Positions 24,147-32,237 of a DNA stretch of 35,136 nucleotides are shown piece after piece. This stretch comes from JAZDFP01 sp043801445. Lineage in GTDB: Bacteria > Planctomycetota > MHYJ01 > JACQXL01. The stretch spans positions 1 through 35,136 of the forward strand of contig JAZDMB010000024.1 in the NCBI GenBank assembly GCA_043801445.1, in the 5' to 3' direction. Below the pieces are notes generated by a model. That model made no database searches. It was given only the letters and a program-made list of their open reading frames with translations, and had not been told where the DNA came from. The position numbers were made by a program, and so were the translations under genes. Within the stretch, counting starts at the first letter, position 1, and each line of letters opens with the position of its first letter.

Positions 24147-26825
24147 TTATTTTACTTCTTTTTTCTCACGACCTAAGATTAATGATGTCGCGATAAATAT
24201 ACTGGAATAAGTTCCCACAACAACGCCGACAATCATCGGGAAAGCAAATGATGCAATGCCTCCGCCGCTGCGCGCCGTAATCCCGAATAAAATCGTAACC
24301 GTTAAAAATACCGTCAACGATGTCCAGATTGTCCGACCCAAAGTTTCGTTAATACTACGGTCTATTATTTTTCTAATAGACTCACCTTTCATTAGTTTAA
24401 TATTTTCTCTTATTCTGTCAAAAATCACAATAGTATCATTAACAGAATAACCGATAACTGTCAAGAAAGCGGCAACCGATGAAAGATTTATTTCCAAACT
24501 CATTCCCCATGATTTTGGGACAATCATATTGAAGAGTATAACACTGCCAAGACAGATTAAGACATCGTGAATCAGGGCAATTACAGCCCCAAGCCCGAAT
24601 TTGAATTCGAAACGTATGGCTAAATAAAGAATCATTCCAAACCAAGAAAGAATCACGGCAATAACGGCATTACGCTGTAATTCACGGGCGACTGCCCCGC
24701 CTATATTTTCGACACGCGAAAATGCTCCCGTAGAAAACCCTAATTCATCACGCACAATCTTTTCAAAAGCAATATCGTTATCTTCCTTAAAATAAAGGTT
24801 ATATATTTTAGATGGCGCATTAGCGCTTGATATTACCTCTTCTTCAGGCGCAATGAACGGCTCCGAGAAACCCTCATTAATACAACGGTTCTTTAACTTT
24901 TCCTGAAGCGATTTGATATCAATATCAGAGGCCAATCTGACCGTCATTCTAAAACGATAATCTCTTATTTTCGATATGGTGGCACTTGAGATTATCTGAT
25001 CGGGAGTAATTTTATCGGCAAAAGTCTTCTGGAGATCGTCTTTAAATTCCTGAACTTTATCAGTCGTATTAACAAACTTGGTTCTAATCTGGAATTCATT
25101 AGAAGAATATTGGGCTTGGTTAAAAACACCAGACAAAGACGATTTAACATCGCCTTTAAGATGTTGTAAAACGCTCTGAACTTCGGCATCGGGATATTTA
25201 GTCAGTGTCTCTTCTGTTGCGCTATCAACAGTCGTTATACCACGAATCGAATCTCTTACTTCACCGATATTCAGCGGAGTAGCAAAATTAATATTCAAAA
25301 CCGTTCCACCGGTAAAATCAATGCCGTAATTATCTTTGCCCTTCAAGAAAAATATCACGATAGAAAATACGACCAGTATCAAAGAAATCGTTTTTAATAT
25401 ACCGGCGGTTTTCATAAATCCGATATTAGTCTTGCTGAATATTTTCAACATAGAAAACGATTTGAGTATCCCGTTTTCTATCGCCGCACGGAGCATGACT
25501 TTTGATGCGAAATAGCCGGTGAAAAGAGTGGTTATGATACCGACAGAAAGAACTATGGCGAATCCTTTAAGAGGACCTGTCCCAAAATAATACAGTATAA
25601 TACCCGCTAATAATGTGGTCAGGTTGGCATCAAACACGGTAACCAACGCACGATCAAATCCTGCTTCAAATGCCGCCAGGGTATTCTTACCTTTATTAAT
25701 TTCCTCTCTGATACGCTCATAAAAAATGATGTTGGAATCAACTGCCATGCCCAAGGTAAGGACTAATGCCGCGATACCGGGCAAGGTCATAGTTGCATTA
25801 AAGAATGATAATATTCCCACCAACAGAATAAAGTTCATCGCCATAGCAATCACGGCAATAAGACCGGCGAGTTGGTAATAAATCAGCATAAACAAAATAA
25901 CCGCACCAACTGCCAGAACAAACGAAATGATACCTCTTTTGATGGCATCTTCACCGAGCGATGGACCGACAAATGACTCGCTAATAATTTCTAATGAAGC
26001 AGGCAGACTACCTGAGCGCAAAACAGTAGCAAGGTCCTGCGCCTGCTGAAGAGTAAAACGACCTGTAATTATACCCTCACCGCTGGGAATAGGAGTATTA
26101 ATTAATGGCGCCGATACCAATTTATTATCGAGAATAATTGCAAGTCTTACATCTTCACCTGTCTCGCTTTTGGCATATTTTTTGGTAATGTCAGCAAAAA
26201 TCCTTGTTCCGTAAGGATTCATTTTGAAGTCAACTACAACCCCTTCAAACTGTGCCCAATGGCTTCCGGCCTTAATGATATGTTCACCTGTTAGTTCCGC
26301 TTTTTCACGGACCAAAACCCTTAATCCCCTCTCATCAGAATCCTTTGATTCTCCTTTTTCATACCAGACATATCCCGAAGGCGCCTTAGGAAACTTATCC
26401 TTAAAATTCTCCACTATCTTCGCATCAGCCTCAAGTTTAAATTCAAGTTTACCGCTGGAAAGAATTATTTTCTTAATACGTTCCACCTCAGCCATATTCA
26501 TGCCGGGCAGTTGAATTAATATCTGCTCGTCGCCATATCGCTGGATACGCGGCTCCTTCAAACCGTATAAATTGATACGGCGCTCGATTATTTCCTTGGC
26601 TCTTTCGGTGTATTCGCGGATACTGCTGTCCGGTACGCCTTCTTTCTTAAGGGCAACGCGGATTTCCGAACCACCTTGCAAATCAAGCCCGAGTTCAATT
26701 TTATTGCCGTCAAACCATTCCCCCTTGCCGAAAAGAGGTTTATCGCTACCGGGATAAGAAAAATATGCGGCAATCCCTACAAGAATTAGAATAAGAAATA
26801 ATTGCCATTTTGAAGTCTCACTCAT
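24147..26825 (-). CDS. secDF: Fused protein translocase subunits SecD-SecF
   Basis: The 892-residue protein joins SecD (about 1-455) and SecF (about 470-892), which use the proton gradient to pull secreted proteins through SecYEG. Twelve membrane helices are expected: one plus five in each half. SecD signatures: LGLDLQGG (46-52), the P1 head domain (about 55-290), and GMAVDSNIIFYERIREE with the proton-path Asp363 and Arg371. SecF signatures: YGIDFTGGT (500-508), then GYSVNDTIVIFDRIREN with Asp797 and the following Arg. Fusion occurs in several groups, including Bacillus and many PVC bacteria. The gene starts 2 bp after yajC; its ribosome binding site (AAAGGAGAT) lies in the end of yajC. Confidence 0.97.
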   Translation of the reverse strand: MSETSKWQLFLILILVGIAAYFSYPGSDKPLFGKGEWFDGNKIELGLDLQGGSEIRVALKKEGVPDSSIREYTERAKEIIERRINLYGLKEPRIQRYGDEQILIQLPGMNMAEVERIKKIILSSGKLEFKLEADAKIVENFKDKFPKAPSGYVWYEKGESKDSDERGLRVLVREKAELTGEHIIKAGSHWAQFEGVVVDFKMNPYGTRIFADITKKYAKSETGEDVRLAIILDNKLVSAPLINTPIPSGEGIITGRFTLQQAQDLATVLRSGSLPASLEIISESFVGPSLGEDAIKRGIISFVLAVGAVILFMLIYYQLAGLIAVIAMAMNFILLVGILSFFNATMTLPGIAALVLTLGMAVDSNIIFYERIREEINKGKNTLAAFEAGFDRALVTVFDANLTTLLAGIILYYFGTGPLKGFAIVLSVGIITTLFTGYFASKVMLRAAIENGILKSFSMLKIFSKTNIGFMKTAGILKTISLILVVFSIVIFFLKGKDNYGIDFTGGTVLNINFATPLNIGEVRDSIRGITTVDSATEETLTKYPDAEVQSVLQHLKGDVKSSLSGVFNQAQYSSNEFQIRTKFVNTTDKVQEFKDDLQKTFADKITPDQIISSATISKIRDYRFRMTVRLASDIDIKSLQEKLKNRCINEGFSEPFIAPEEEVISSANAPSKIYNLYFKEDNDIAFEKIVRDELGFSTGAFSRVENIGGAVARELQRNAVIAVILSWFGMILYLAIRFEFKFGLGAVIALIHDVLICLGSVILFNMIVPKSWGMSLEINLSSVAAFLTVIGYSVNDTIVIFDRIRENIKLMKGESIRKIIDRSINETLGRTIWTSLTVFLTVTILFGITARSGGGIASFAFPMIVGVVVGTYSSIFIATSLILGREKKEVK

Positions 26826-26827
26826 TT

Positions 26828-27163
26828 TTATTCATCTCCTTTATCTGACACGCCGGCTGATTTTTCCACGCCAATAATGGCACTCCGGGCTAATCTCACC
26901 TTTGTGTTATTACTATCATCAATCTTTAAAATCACCTCATTATCCTTAGCAGATAAAACCGTTCCGTAAATACCGCCGGTAGTAAGAATATAATCATTCT
27001 TCTTTACATTCTGAATCATCTCAATCCGCTGCTGTTCCTTTTTCTTCTGCGGACGAAGTATTAAAACATACAGCAAAACAAACATCAGTGCAAAAGGAAG
27101 AAGCATTGATAAAAAAGCATTCATTTGATTTGGTGCGCCCGCTGCCAATTGCAGAATATTCAT
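26828..27163 (-). CDS. yajC: Sec translocase accessory protein YajC
   Basis: YajC associates with SecDF in the membrane. The 111-residue protein has one membrane helix (about residues 18-38), the conserved LRPQKKKEQQR stretch at its cytoplasmic end, and a small soluble domain (VKKNDYILTTGGIYGTV). I start at the second ATG (27163), which stands 5-6 nt behind the AAAGGA site; an ATG six bases upstream overlaps that site. It is the first gene of yajC-secDF-LysM. Confidence 0.95.
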   Translation of the reverse strand: MNILQLAAGAPNQMNAFLSMLLPFALMFVLLYVLILRPQKKKEQQRIEMIQNVKKNDYILTTGGIYGTVLSAKDNEVILKIDDSNNTKVRLARSAIIGVEKSAGVSDKGDE

Positions 27164-27217
27164 TTTCATCCTTTCCGGTTTAATTTATATAATAGAAAAT
27201 ATGAAAAAGATAGTTTA

Positions 27218-27226
27218 ATTATATCA
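27218..27226 (-). promoter_or_regulatory. Putative extended -10 promoter for yajC
   Basis: On the minus strand the sequence reads TGATATAAT: a perfect TATAAT (27223-27218) preceded by TG at the extended -10 position. It lies 55 bp before the yajC start. No convincing -35 is seen at 16-18 bp, as is usual for extended -10 promoters. Confidence 0.55.
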
Positions 27227-27462
27227 GATTTTAAATTCAAGAAATTAATGTAAAATAATTATATACTTATCTATTTTATCGTTGCGCACAAAAACGATTC
27301 AACTTAATCATTACATATCTGACAATAATCTGAATTATACAGAAATTGACTCTTCGATTATATAGTAACAGCAGGAATAATAACTATAGCAGTTGTAGCA
27401 ATGACAGAATGATACATATAAATATTAAATATAAAAATTATTTTGATTTTACGCCTTGATAT

Positions 27463-27492
27463 TTGATTTAATCAAACCAAATAGTATATAAT
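27463..27492 (+). promoter_or_regulatory. Promoter of the dipeptidase gene (leaderless)
   Basis: TTGATT (27463-27468) and a perfect TATAAT (27487-27492) are 18 bp apart. The -10 box ends 9 nt before the ATG at 27502 and there is no Shine-Dalgarno sequence, so transcription should begin at or next to the start codon. Confidence 0.6.
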
Positions 27493-27501
27493 AGAAACTA
27501 T

Positions 27502-28566
27502 ATGCAAATATATTCCACGTCGGTTAAAAATACCTTAAAACTGCATCATCAATCCTTTATTGTTGACGGACACGCTGATACTTTTTGGCGGATAGCAATG
27601 AGAACAAAAAGCAAACACAGATATTTCAGGTCTGCCATCGCTGATTTTTTCCAAAATATCAAGAAGGCACAGACGGGTACAATTACAAAAACACATATTG
27701 ATTACCAGCGCCTCAAAGACGGCGGAATGAACCTGCAATTTATGGCGATTTATACCCCGCCTAAATTCACCTGCAATTCTGCTACAACCTTTGCCTTAAA
27801 GATGCTTTTTGAAATATTATACGCCATCAAACAGAGTAAGAATCAAATCAATTTAATTAAATCGTCTAATGACTTAAATCAGGCAATTAAAAAAGACTCT
27901 ATAACCTTTTTGATTAGTATTGAAGGCGGTAATCCTCTGAATCAGAATTTGTCTTTATTGGAAGTATTCTATCAATTAGGTGTCCGGGCAATGGGGCTTA
28001 CCCATAATCCGCACAATGATTTAGGCGACGGTATCGGCGTCAAGAAACCGCGAGGATTAACTGCTTTCGGTAAAACAGTAGTTAAGGAAATGAACAGGTT
28101 AGGAATGATTATAGATGTCGCCCATCTGGCTAAGCCGGGTTTTAATGATGTGATTAAATTAAGCGACTCCCCTATTATCTCGTCGCATACGGGCGTCAAG
28201 TCATTAATTGATATTCCCCGTAATGTGGATGACGAGCAGATAAAAGAGATTGCCCGATGCAATGGAGTAATTGGTATTTTTTATATACCACAATATCTTA
28301 AAAAATTCACACGCAAAAAAGATACTGCTACTGTTAAAGATGTAGTTAACCATATTGAATACGTTGCTGACAAAGTCGGTGTCGATTATGTCGGGTTAGG
28401 TTCTGATTTTGACGGCTACGGCGGAATTACTTATGGATTAGAAGACATTTCTTGTTTGCCGAATTTAACTGACGAACTCGTAAAAAGAGGATTTCATCAA
28501 ACAGAAATCAAAAAGATTCTGGGCGGTAATTTTATCCGTGTAATCAAAAATATCCTTACCCGTTAG
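27502..28566 (+). CDS. Membrane dipeptidase family protein (peptidase M19)
   Basis: The 354-residue protein belongs to the M19 renal-dipeptidase family, zinc-dependent amidohydrolase-fold enzymes that cleave dipeptides, including those with D-residues. The expected metal ligands are all present: His24 and Asp26 (DGHADTFWR), Glu141 (ISIEGGNPL), His208 (DVAHLAKPGF) and His229 (SSHTGVKSL); Asp302/304 in GLGSDFDG supply the acidic C-terminal site. The segment GVRAMGLTHNPHNDLGDGI is typical. No signal peptide is seen, so it is probably cytoplasmic, perhaps recycling cell-wall or dietary dipeptides. Promoter position suggests a leaderless mRNA. It converges with the acyltransferase gene. Confidence 0.92.
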   Translation: MQIYSTSVKNTLKLHHQSFIVDGHADTFWRIAMRTKSKHRYFRSAIADFFQNIKKAQTGTITKTHIDYQRLKDGGMNLQFMAIYTPPKFTCNSATTFALKMLFEILYAIKQSKNQINLIKSSNDLNQAIKKDSITFLISIEGGNPLNQNLSLLEVFYQLGVRAMGLTHNPHNDLGDGIGVKKPRGLTAFGKTVVKEMNRLGMIIDVAHLAKPGFNDVIKLSDSPIISSHTGVKSLIDIPRNVDDEQIKEIARCNGVIGIFYIPQYLKKFTRKKDTATVKDVVNHIEYVADKVGVDYVGLGSDFDGYGGITYGLEDISCLPNLTDELVKRGFHQTEIKKILGGNFIRVIKNILTR

Positions 28567-28582
28567 AAAGTTGACCGCAGTC

Positions 28583-28700
28583 ATTCTGAGCAGTAGCGAA
28601 GAATCTTTGAGACCCTTCACTTCGTTCAGGATGAAATTGTCGTGCCTAAGGCAGACCTCTTCAAGAAGAGACCTGCCTCTGGCATGGTTGACTTTGTCAA
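28583..28700. repeat. Intergenic repeat elements between convergent genes
   Basis: CATTCTGAGC (28583-28592) with GCGAAGAATCT is the same motif as at 9477. AGGCAG-ac-CTCTTC-aa-GAAGAG-ac-CTGCCT (28649-28678) is an almost perfect 30-nt hairpin, and GTTGAC-ttt-GTCAAC (about 28687-28701) another. These lie between the stop codons of the dipeptidase and the acyltransferase and may help end transcription, although no T-run follows. Confidence 0.6.
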
Positions 28701-28710
28701 CAATCTCAGT

Positions 28711-29334
28711 TTAATCAATAGTAATAGCCATCAAGGCATCTTTTATCCGTTTCCTCAATTCCTCCTTTGGCATATCATCAGATGCAATAATAGGCTGGCC
28801 ATAAATAACTTTAATATGCGCAAAAGGTAACGGCATCATAAATCTATCCCATGATTTAAATCTATAAACCTTATCAGCCGTATAAGAAATAGGAATAACG
28901 GGAAAACCGGTCTTTTTTGCCAGAAACAGCAATCCATCCTGGACTTCATATTTTGGACCTTTGGGACCATCCGGAGTAATAACCGGCGAATAACCGCTGA
29001 TGGCTTTACGATAAAGACTGATTAATCCCTCTATCGCACCTTTTGAAGTGGAACCACGGACAACCGCGGCACCAAGTGATGATTCTAAACCAGCCATTAT
29101 CTCTCCATCTTTACTGTAACTGGAAAAAACAACAACCTTATGCCCGCGCCAAACATAACGTACAGCAAAAAAATATGTCATATAAAACAAACGATTATGC
29201 CAGAATGTAAAGATTACATTCCGGTGATTATGCAAAGCATACCCATGCGTATAATCAGCATTAATTTCTTTAAACCTTGTGGTACGACAGAGCAAAAACA
29301 GAAAAAGCCGTCCAAGTAATGAATATATCCACAT
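28711..29334 (-). CDS. DUF374 lysophospholipid acyltransferase family protein
   Basis: The 207-residue protein has a hydrophobic N-terminus (MWIYSLLGRLFLFLLCR) and the DUF374 signature ITPDGPKGPKYEVQDGLLFLA, preceded by FTFWHNRLFYM (the acyltransferase His) and FSSYSKDGEIMA. The family belongs to the LPLAT acyltransferase superfamily and is thought to acylate lipids such as lipid A precursors or phospholipids at the inner membrane in diderm bacteria. Length agrees with the family. The start lies 8 nt behind a TATACT box on the minus strand (29348-29343) and lacks a ribosome binding site, again suggesting a leaderless transcript. Divergent from the coiled-coil gene. Confidence 0.9.
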   Translation of the reverse strand: MWIYSLLGRLFLFLLCRTTRFKEINADYTHGYALHNHRNVIFTFWHNRLFYMTYFFAVRYVWRGHKVVVFSSYSKDGEIMAGLESSLGAAVVRGSTSKGAIEGLISLYRKAISGYSPVITPDGPKGPKYEVQDGLLFLAKKTGFPVIPISYTADKVYRFKSWDRFMMPLPFAHIKVIYGQPIIASDDMPKEELRKRIKDALMAITID

Positions 29335-29380
29335 AATATATTAGTATATTAGATTATTATTTTATATTCCCAATATTTTC

Positions 29381-29406
29381 TTGACTTATTTAATTTATTT
29401 TATCAA
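29381..29406 (+). promoter_or_regulatory. Putative promoter of the coiled-coil gene
   Basis: TTGACT (29381-29386) and TATCAA (29401-29406) are separated by 14 bp, the same short spacing as the -35/-10 candidates at polA, its duplicated copy and mraZ. The start codon is 56 bp downstream with its own ribosome binding site. Confidence 0.35.
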
Positions 29407-29462
29407 TAGTTATCTCGACATTCCTAATCTTAAAGTTTAATCTAAGCAGAAGGAGATTTATC

Positions 29463-30887
29463 GTGGAAAACGAAAATGAATCATTGCCTTTAGATGGATT
29501 GAAAAAAATGGAAGAAAGATCTCCGACAACAACACCCACAACAACTCCTTCACCTGCCCAAACACCTTCTAAATTCTCCAAAAAACCAGTGCTTGTTGAT
29601 ACTTCTAAAGCAGCAAGGCGCCTTACATGGATAATCCTAATTGAAACTGTTCTGCTTTTAGCACTTGCCGGCTTAGACGTATATTTAGCATTTGTTAAAA
29701 TACCTTCATTAACTAAAGCAAATGAATCTCTCAACGAAAAAATCAAGGCTGCCAATTCCAATGTCAGTCAATTAAATGAGGACAAGGGAAAATTAGAATC
29801 GGATATAATTAAACTTAGAAAAGATAAAATTAATTTGGAAGGTCTTTCAGCTAGCCAAACGACGAAAATAAAATCATTAGAAGAAGAAATGTCATCTATT
29901 TCAAAGGCAAAACAAGAATTAGAACAGAAAGCAGCTCAATTAGGTGATGATAAAACTAAGCTTGAAGGAGATATTGCTAATCTTCAAAAAGATTACAATA
30001 AATTAGAACAGGATTCTAAAGATGCTGTTGATCAAAGAAATGAATTGGAAAAAACCAAGGGAAAAATAGAGACGGACTTGGCTGACCTCAAGAAAGAATA
30101 TGACGTTTTAAAGGAACAAATTGATTCACAGAAAAAAGCGGTGCTCGTCAGGCAACAAGAATGGGAAACGGAATATGTAAAATATACTGCGGGCGCATTG
30201 AAAATAGTGGACGAGCTCAATAAAATAGCAAGCTCATTAAAAGAAGGAGTGAATATTAAATCTCTTAGCCAAGTTATTAAAGAATCAGAGGTTCCTTTTG
30301 AAGAATTCAAGCCAACCTTAAATGCAGACTTGACTAATTGCCAGTCATTCAAATTAATTTCGCTTGCTTATAATAACTATAACGAGACACTGGAACGATT
30401 AAAAAGTATTAAAAAGACAAATCCTCATACGCCTGATGAAGATGAAATAAAATGGAGTGATAAAATACTAAAATTGGAAAATCCATTAAGTACCAACCGT
30501 CCTTGGATGGACCATGTTCAAGAATTATGGAATGATGCGGTATATGCTACCCAGATAGCCGGACTCCTTATAGGAAATAAAGAAGCTTACCCTGAAAAAT
30601 GTCCTGTTTGTGGAGGTAAAGAGCAAATCACATGTATTAAATGTAACGGAAACGCATATTGCCCTGATTGCGAAGGCAAAGGATTCTTTCGATATAATAA
30701 AGAAACCGTTTGTTGTAATGCATGCGAAGCATCCGGTAAATGCCCTGTTTGTCTGGGAAAAACTACAATTCCCTGTAAATTCAGTCTTATGAATAAAAAC
30801 TACCCGCCAATGCCTAAAACGTCTTCAGATATACCGAAGACACCGGAACCAATAAAGGATACTCCACCAACAGAACAACCCAAATAG
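29463..30887 (+). CDS. Unknown membrane coiled-coil protein with DnaJ-like cysteine motifs
   Basis: I do not recognise this 474-residue protein as a named family. In order: an acidic then Pro/Thr-rich cytoplasmic N-terminus (1-50), one membrane helix (about 54-77), a long coiled coil (about 82-235) of Lys/Glu/Leu-rich heptads, a helical region (240-370), a cysteine-rich module (380-438) and a Pro/Thr-rich tail. The module has five CxxC pairs (380/383, 391/394, 400/403, 418/421, 427/430) with CxxCxGxG character as in the DnaJ zinc domain (CPVCGGK, CPDCEGKGFF, CPVCLGK), so it should bind two zinc ions. The GTG start has a strong AGAAGGAG site. With an N-terminal anchor, coiled coil and zinc module would face the periplasm. 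It may be co-transcribed with the small membrane protein behind it. Confidence 0.8.
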   Translation: MENENESLPLDGLKKMEERSPTTTPTTTPSPAQTPSKFSKKPVLVDTSKAARRLTWIILIETVLLLALAGLDVYLAFVKIPSLTKANESLNEKIKAANSNVSQLNEDKGKLESDIIKLRKDKINLEGLSASQTTKIKSLEEEMSSISKAKQELEQKAAQLGDDKTKLEGDIANLQKDYNKLEQDSKDAVDQRNELEKTKGKIETDLADLKKEYDVLKEQIDSQKKAVLVRQQEWETEYVKYTAGALKIVDELNKIASSLKEGVNIKSLSQVIKESEVPFEEFKPTLNADLTNCQSFKLISLAYNNYNETLERLKSIKKTNPHTPDEDEIKWSDKILKLENPLSTNRPWMDHVQELWNDAVYATQIAGLLIGNKEAYPEKCPVCGGKEQITCIKCNGNAYCPDCEGKGFFRYNKETVCCNACEASGKCPVCLGKTTIPCKFSLMNKNYPPMPKTSSDIPKTPEPIKDTPPTEQPK

Positions 30888-30896
30888 CGTAAAAAG

Positions 30897-30912
30897 ATTA
30901 CCTGCAGGTAAT
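30897..30912. promoter_or_regulatory. Perfect 16-bp palindrome
   Basis: ATTACCTGCAGGTAAT is a perfect 16-bp inverted repeat with no loop, 9 bp after the coiled-coil gene and 10 bp before the small membrane gene. It could be an operator for a dimeric regulator; it occurs once in the window. Confidence 0.35.
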
Positions 30913-30921
30913 GTGGCATAA

Positions 30922-31170
30922 ATGAAAAGTTCTACCAAGCAAATTGCAATCCTATTAGTTATAGCCGACTTTTGCATATTTATTGGTATCGTTACTTTTA
31001 TATTGTCTTGGAATAGGCCTGCGTATATTAATGAACATATTACGAAATGGGGAATAATCAACGACTATGTATCTACCTTTCTCATTTTTTATGGCGTATT
31101 TTCTCATTGTATTCTAATTTGGCGATTGCTATACTTTACAAGCGATGTGAGACATTATTCGGGGGACTAA
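30922..31170 (+). CDS. Small two-helix membrane protein
   Basis: The 82-residue protein has two predicted membrane helices (about residues 7-28 and 50-70) joined by a polar loop (NRPAYINEHITKWG). It has no recognised motif. The ribosome binding site is weak (GCAGGT), so confidence in the gene is moderate. It follows the coiled-coil/zinc protein by 34 bp on the same strand, which suggests co-transcription and a possible membrane partner; that link is inference. Confidence 0.5.
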   Translation: MKSSTKQIAILLVIADFCIFIGIVTFILSWNRPAYINEHITKWGIINDYVSTFLIFYGVFSHCILIWRLLYFTSDVRHYSGD

Positions 31171-31197
31171 TGAGTGGTATGGTATCAAACAGGTTAA

Positions 31198-31281
31198 TGC
31201 GGAAGGGGGGATTTGAACCCCCAAGCCCTTGCGGGCATTAGGTCCTGAACCTAACGCGTTTGCCAATTCCGCCACTCCCGC
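31198..31281 (-). tRNA. tRNA-Leu (CAG)
   Basis: On the minus strand the acceptor arm GCGGGAG pairs with CTTCCGC, with A (complement of 31198) as discriminator. The anticodon stem TTAGG/CCTAA encloses TTCAGGA with anticodon CAG. The long variable arm TGCCCGCAAGGGCTT and T arm GGGGGTTCAAATCCCCC complete a class II leucine tRNA. CCA is not encoded. It is the second leucine tRNA in the window. Confidence 0.95.
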
Positions 31282-31337
31282 TTATTTGGATTAGATATAA
31301 ATAACACCCCTATTGCTATCAGTCAAACATTTTCTAC

Positions 31338-31365
31338 TTGCCTTTTATTTTATTATTGATATAAT
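31338..31365 (+). promoter_or_regulatory. Extended -10 promoter of smpB (leaderless)
   Basis: TGATATAAT (31357-31365) is a perfect TATAAT with the extended TG, identical to the yajC element. TTGCCT (31338-31343) at 16 bp is a moderate -35. The -10 ends 8 nt before the smpB ATG at 31374 and no Shine-Dalgarno sequence exists. Confidence 0.6.
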
Positions 31366-31373
31366 ATATTATT

Positions 31374-31835
31374 ATGAATCAACCGAATGTAAAATTAATC
31401 CAGAAAAATAGAAAGGCATATTTTAATTACGAGATTTTAGAGAAATATGAAGCGGGCCTGGTATTAAAAGGAACGGAAGTGAAATCCATTCGTGAAGGCC
31501 AATTAAGCATAACTGAAAGTTTTGCCAGACCTTCTAAAGGAGAACTATTTATATACCAGATGGATATCAGCCCTTACAAATGCAGTCGGATTGACAAATA
31601 CGACCCTAAAAAACCAAGAAAACTTCTGTTGAAAAAAGCAGAAATAAGTAGACTTATCGGTAAAATAAAAGAAAAAGGATTAACTCTAATCCCGCTTTCT
31701 TTATATTTCAAGAATGGTCTGGCTAAAATAGAATTGGGATTAGGACGCGGTAAGAAATTATATGATAAACGGGAATCGATTAAAAAGAAAACAGTGGAAC
31801 AGGAAATCAGGCGGGCTGTAAAATCAAGGAAATAA
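31374..31835 (+). CDS. smpB: SsrA-binding protein SmpB
   Basis: SmpB binds tmRNA and carries it to stalled ribosomes for trans-translation. The 153 residues match the family: NRKAYFNYEILEKYEAGLVL, GTEVKSIREG, KPRKLLLKKAEI, and LTLIPLSLYFKNGLAKIELG followed by GRGKKLYDKRE. The C-terminal basic tail that enters the decoding site is present. It lies 48 bp before ssrA, its functional partner, on the same strand. The promoter position suggests a leaderless mRNA. Confidence 0.97.
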   Translation: MNQPNVKLIQKNRKAYFNYEILEKYEAGLVLKGTEVKSIREGQLSITESFARPSKGELFIYQMDISPYKCSRIDKYDPKKPRKLLLKKAEISRLIGKIKEKGLTLIPLSLYFKNGLAKIELGLGRGKKLYDKRESIKKKTVEQEIRRAVKSRK

Positions 31836-31883
31836 AATCGCCTGACAAATAAATATCAATTCGTAAAAATATATTTCAGGAAA

Positions 31884-32237
31884 GGGGGCGAAATAGTTTC
31901 GACAGAAGATGGAGGTAACAAACCGCATTTCGTAGTTGATAGAAGGGCTACGTTAAAAATCTATCGCAATTTATACAATTGCCGAACCTATGTTTTTAGC
32001 TGCATAGCAGCCGTCGAACTTGTGGACTCCTATAAGCAAGGAAGACGTTAACGCATAGGATAAGGTTATTGATGGTCGTTGTCCAATAACTCGAAAATTA
32101 AGTCAACGTGAGAATAGCTAAATAAAGTTTGTTACGTTTTTAGAGTGCTATTTATAACCTATAAAATGTAACTAAAAATGTAGACGTTGTTACTAAAGTT
32201 TATCTGGACTCGGGTGCAATTCCCGACGCCTCCACCA
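31884..32237 (+). ncRNA. ssrA: Transfer-messenger RNA (tmRNA), tag AIYTIAEPMFLAA
   Basis: The RNA of 354 nt begins GGGGGCGAAATAGTTTCGAC and ends GACTCGGGTGCAATTCCCGA followed by CGCCTCCACCA, i.e. a complete tRNA-like domain with encoded CCA; GGGGGCG pairs with CGCCTCC. The reading frame resumes at GCA (31966-31968) and ends at TAG (32005-32007), encoding the 13-residue proteolysis tag AIYTIAEPMFLAA. The LAA end is the usual ClpXP/Tsp signal; the beginning is unlike the common ANDE or AND-type tags. A CTGACA/TAAAAA pair at 31842-31869 may be its promoter. It is the one-piece form. Confidence 0.95.

Larger units (their letters stand above)
27164..27501. other. A+T-rich divergent promoter region
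   Basis: No gene is seen in these 338 bp between the divergent yajC and dipeptidase genes. Besides the two promoters listed separately, the sequence 27260-27450 is A+T rich without a clear repeat or structure. Confidence 0.6.
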
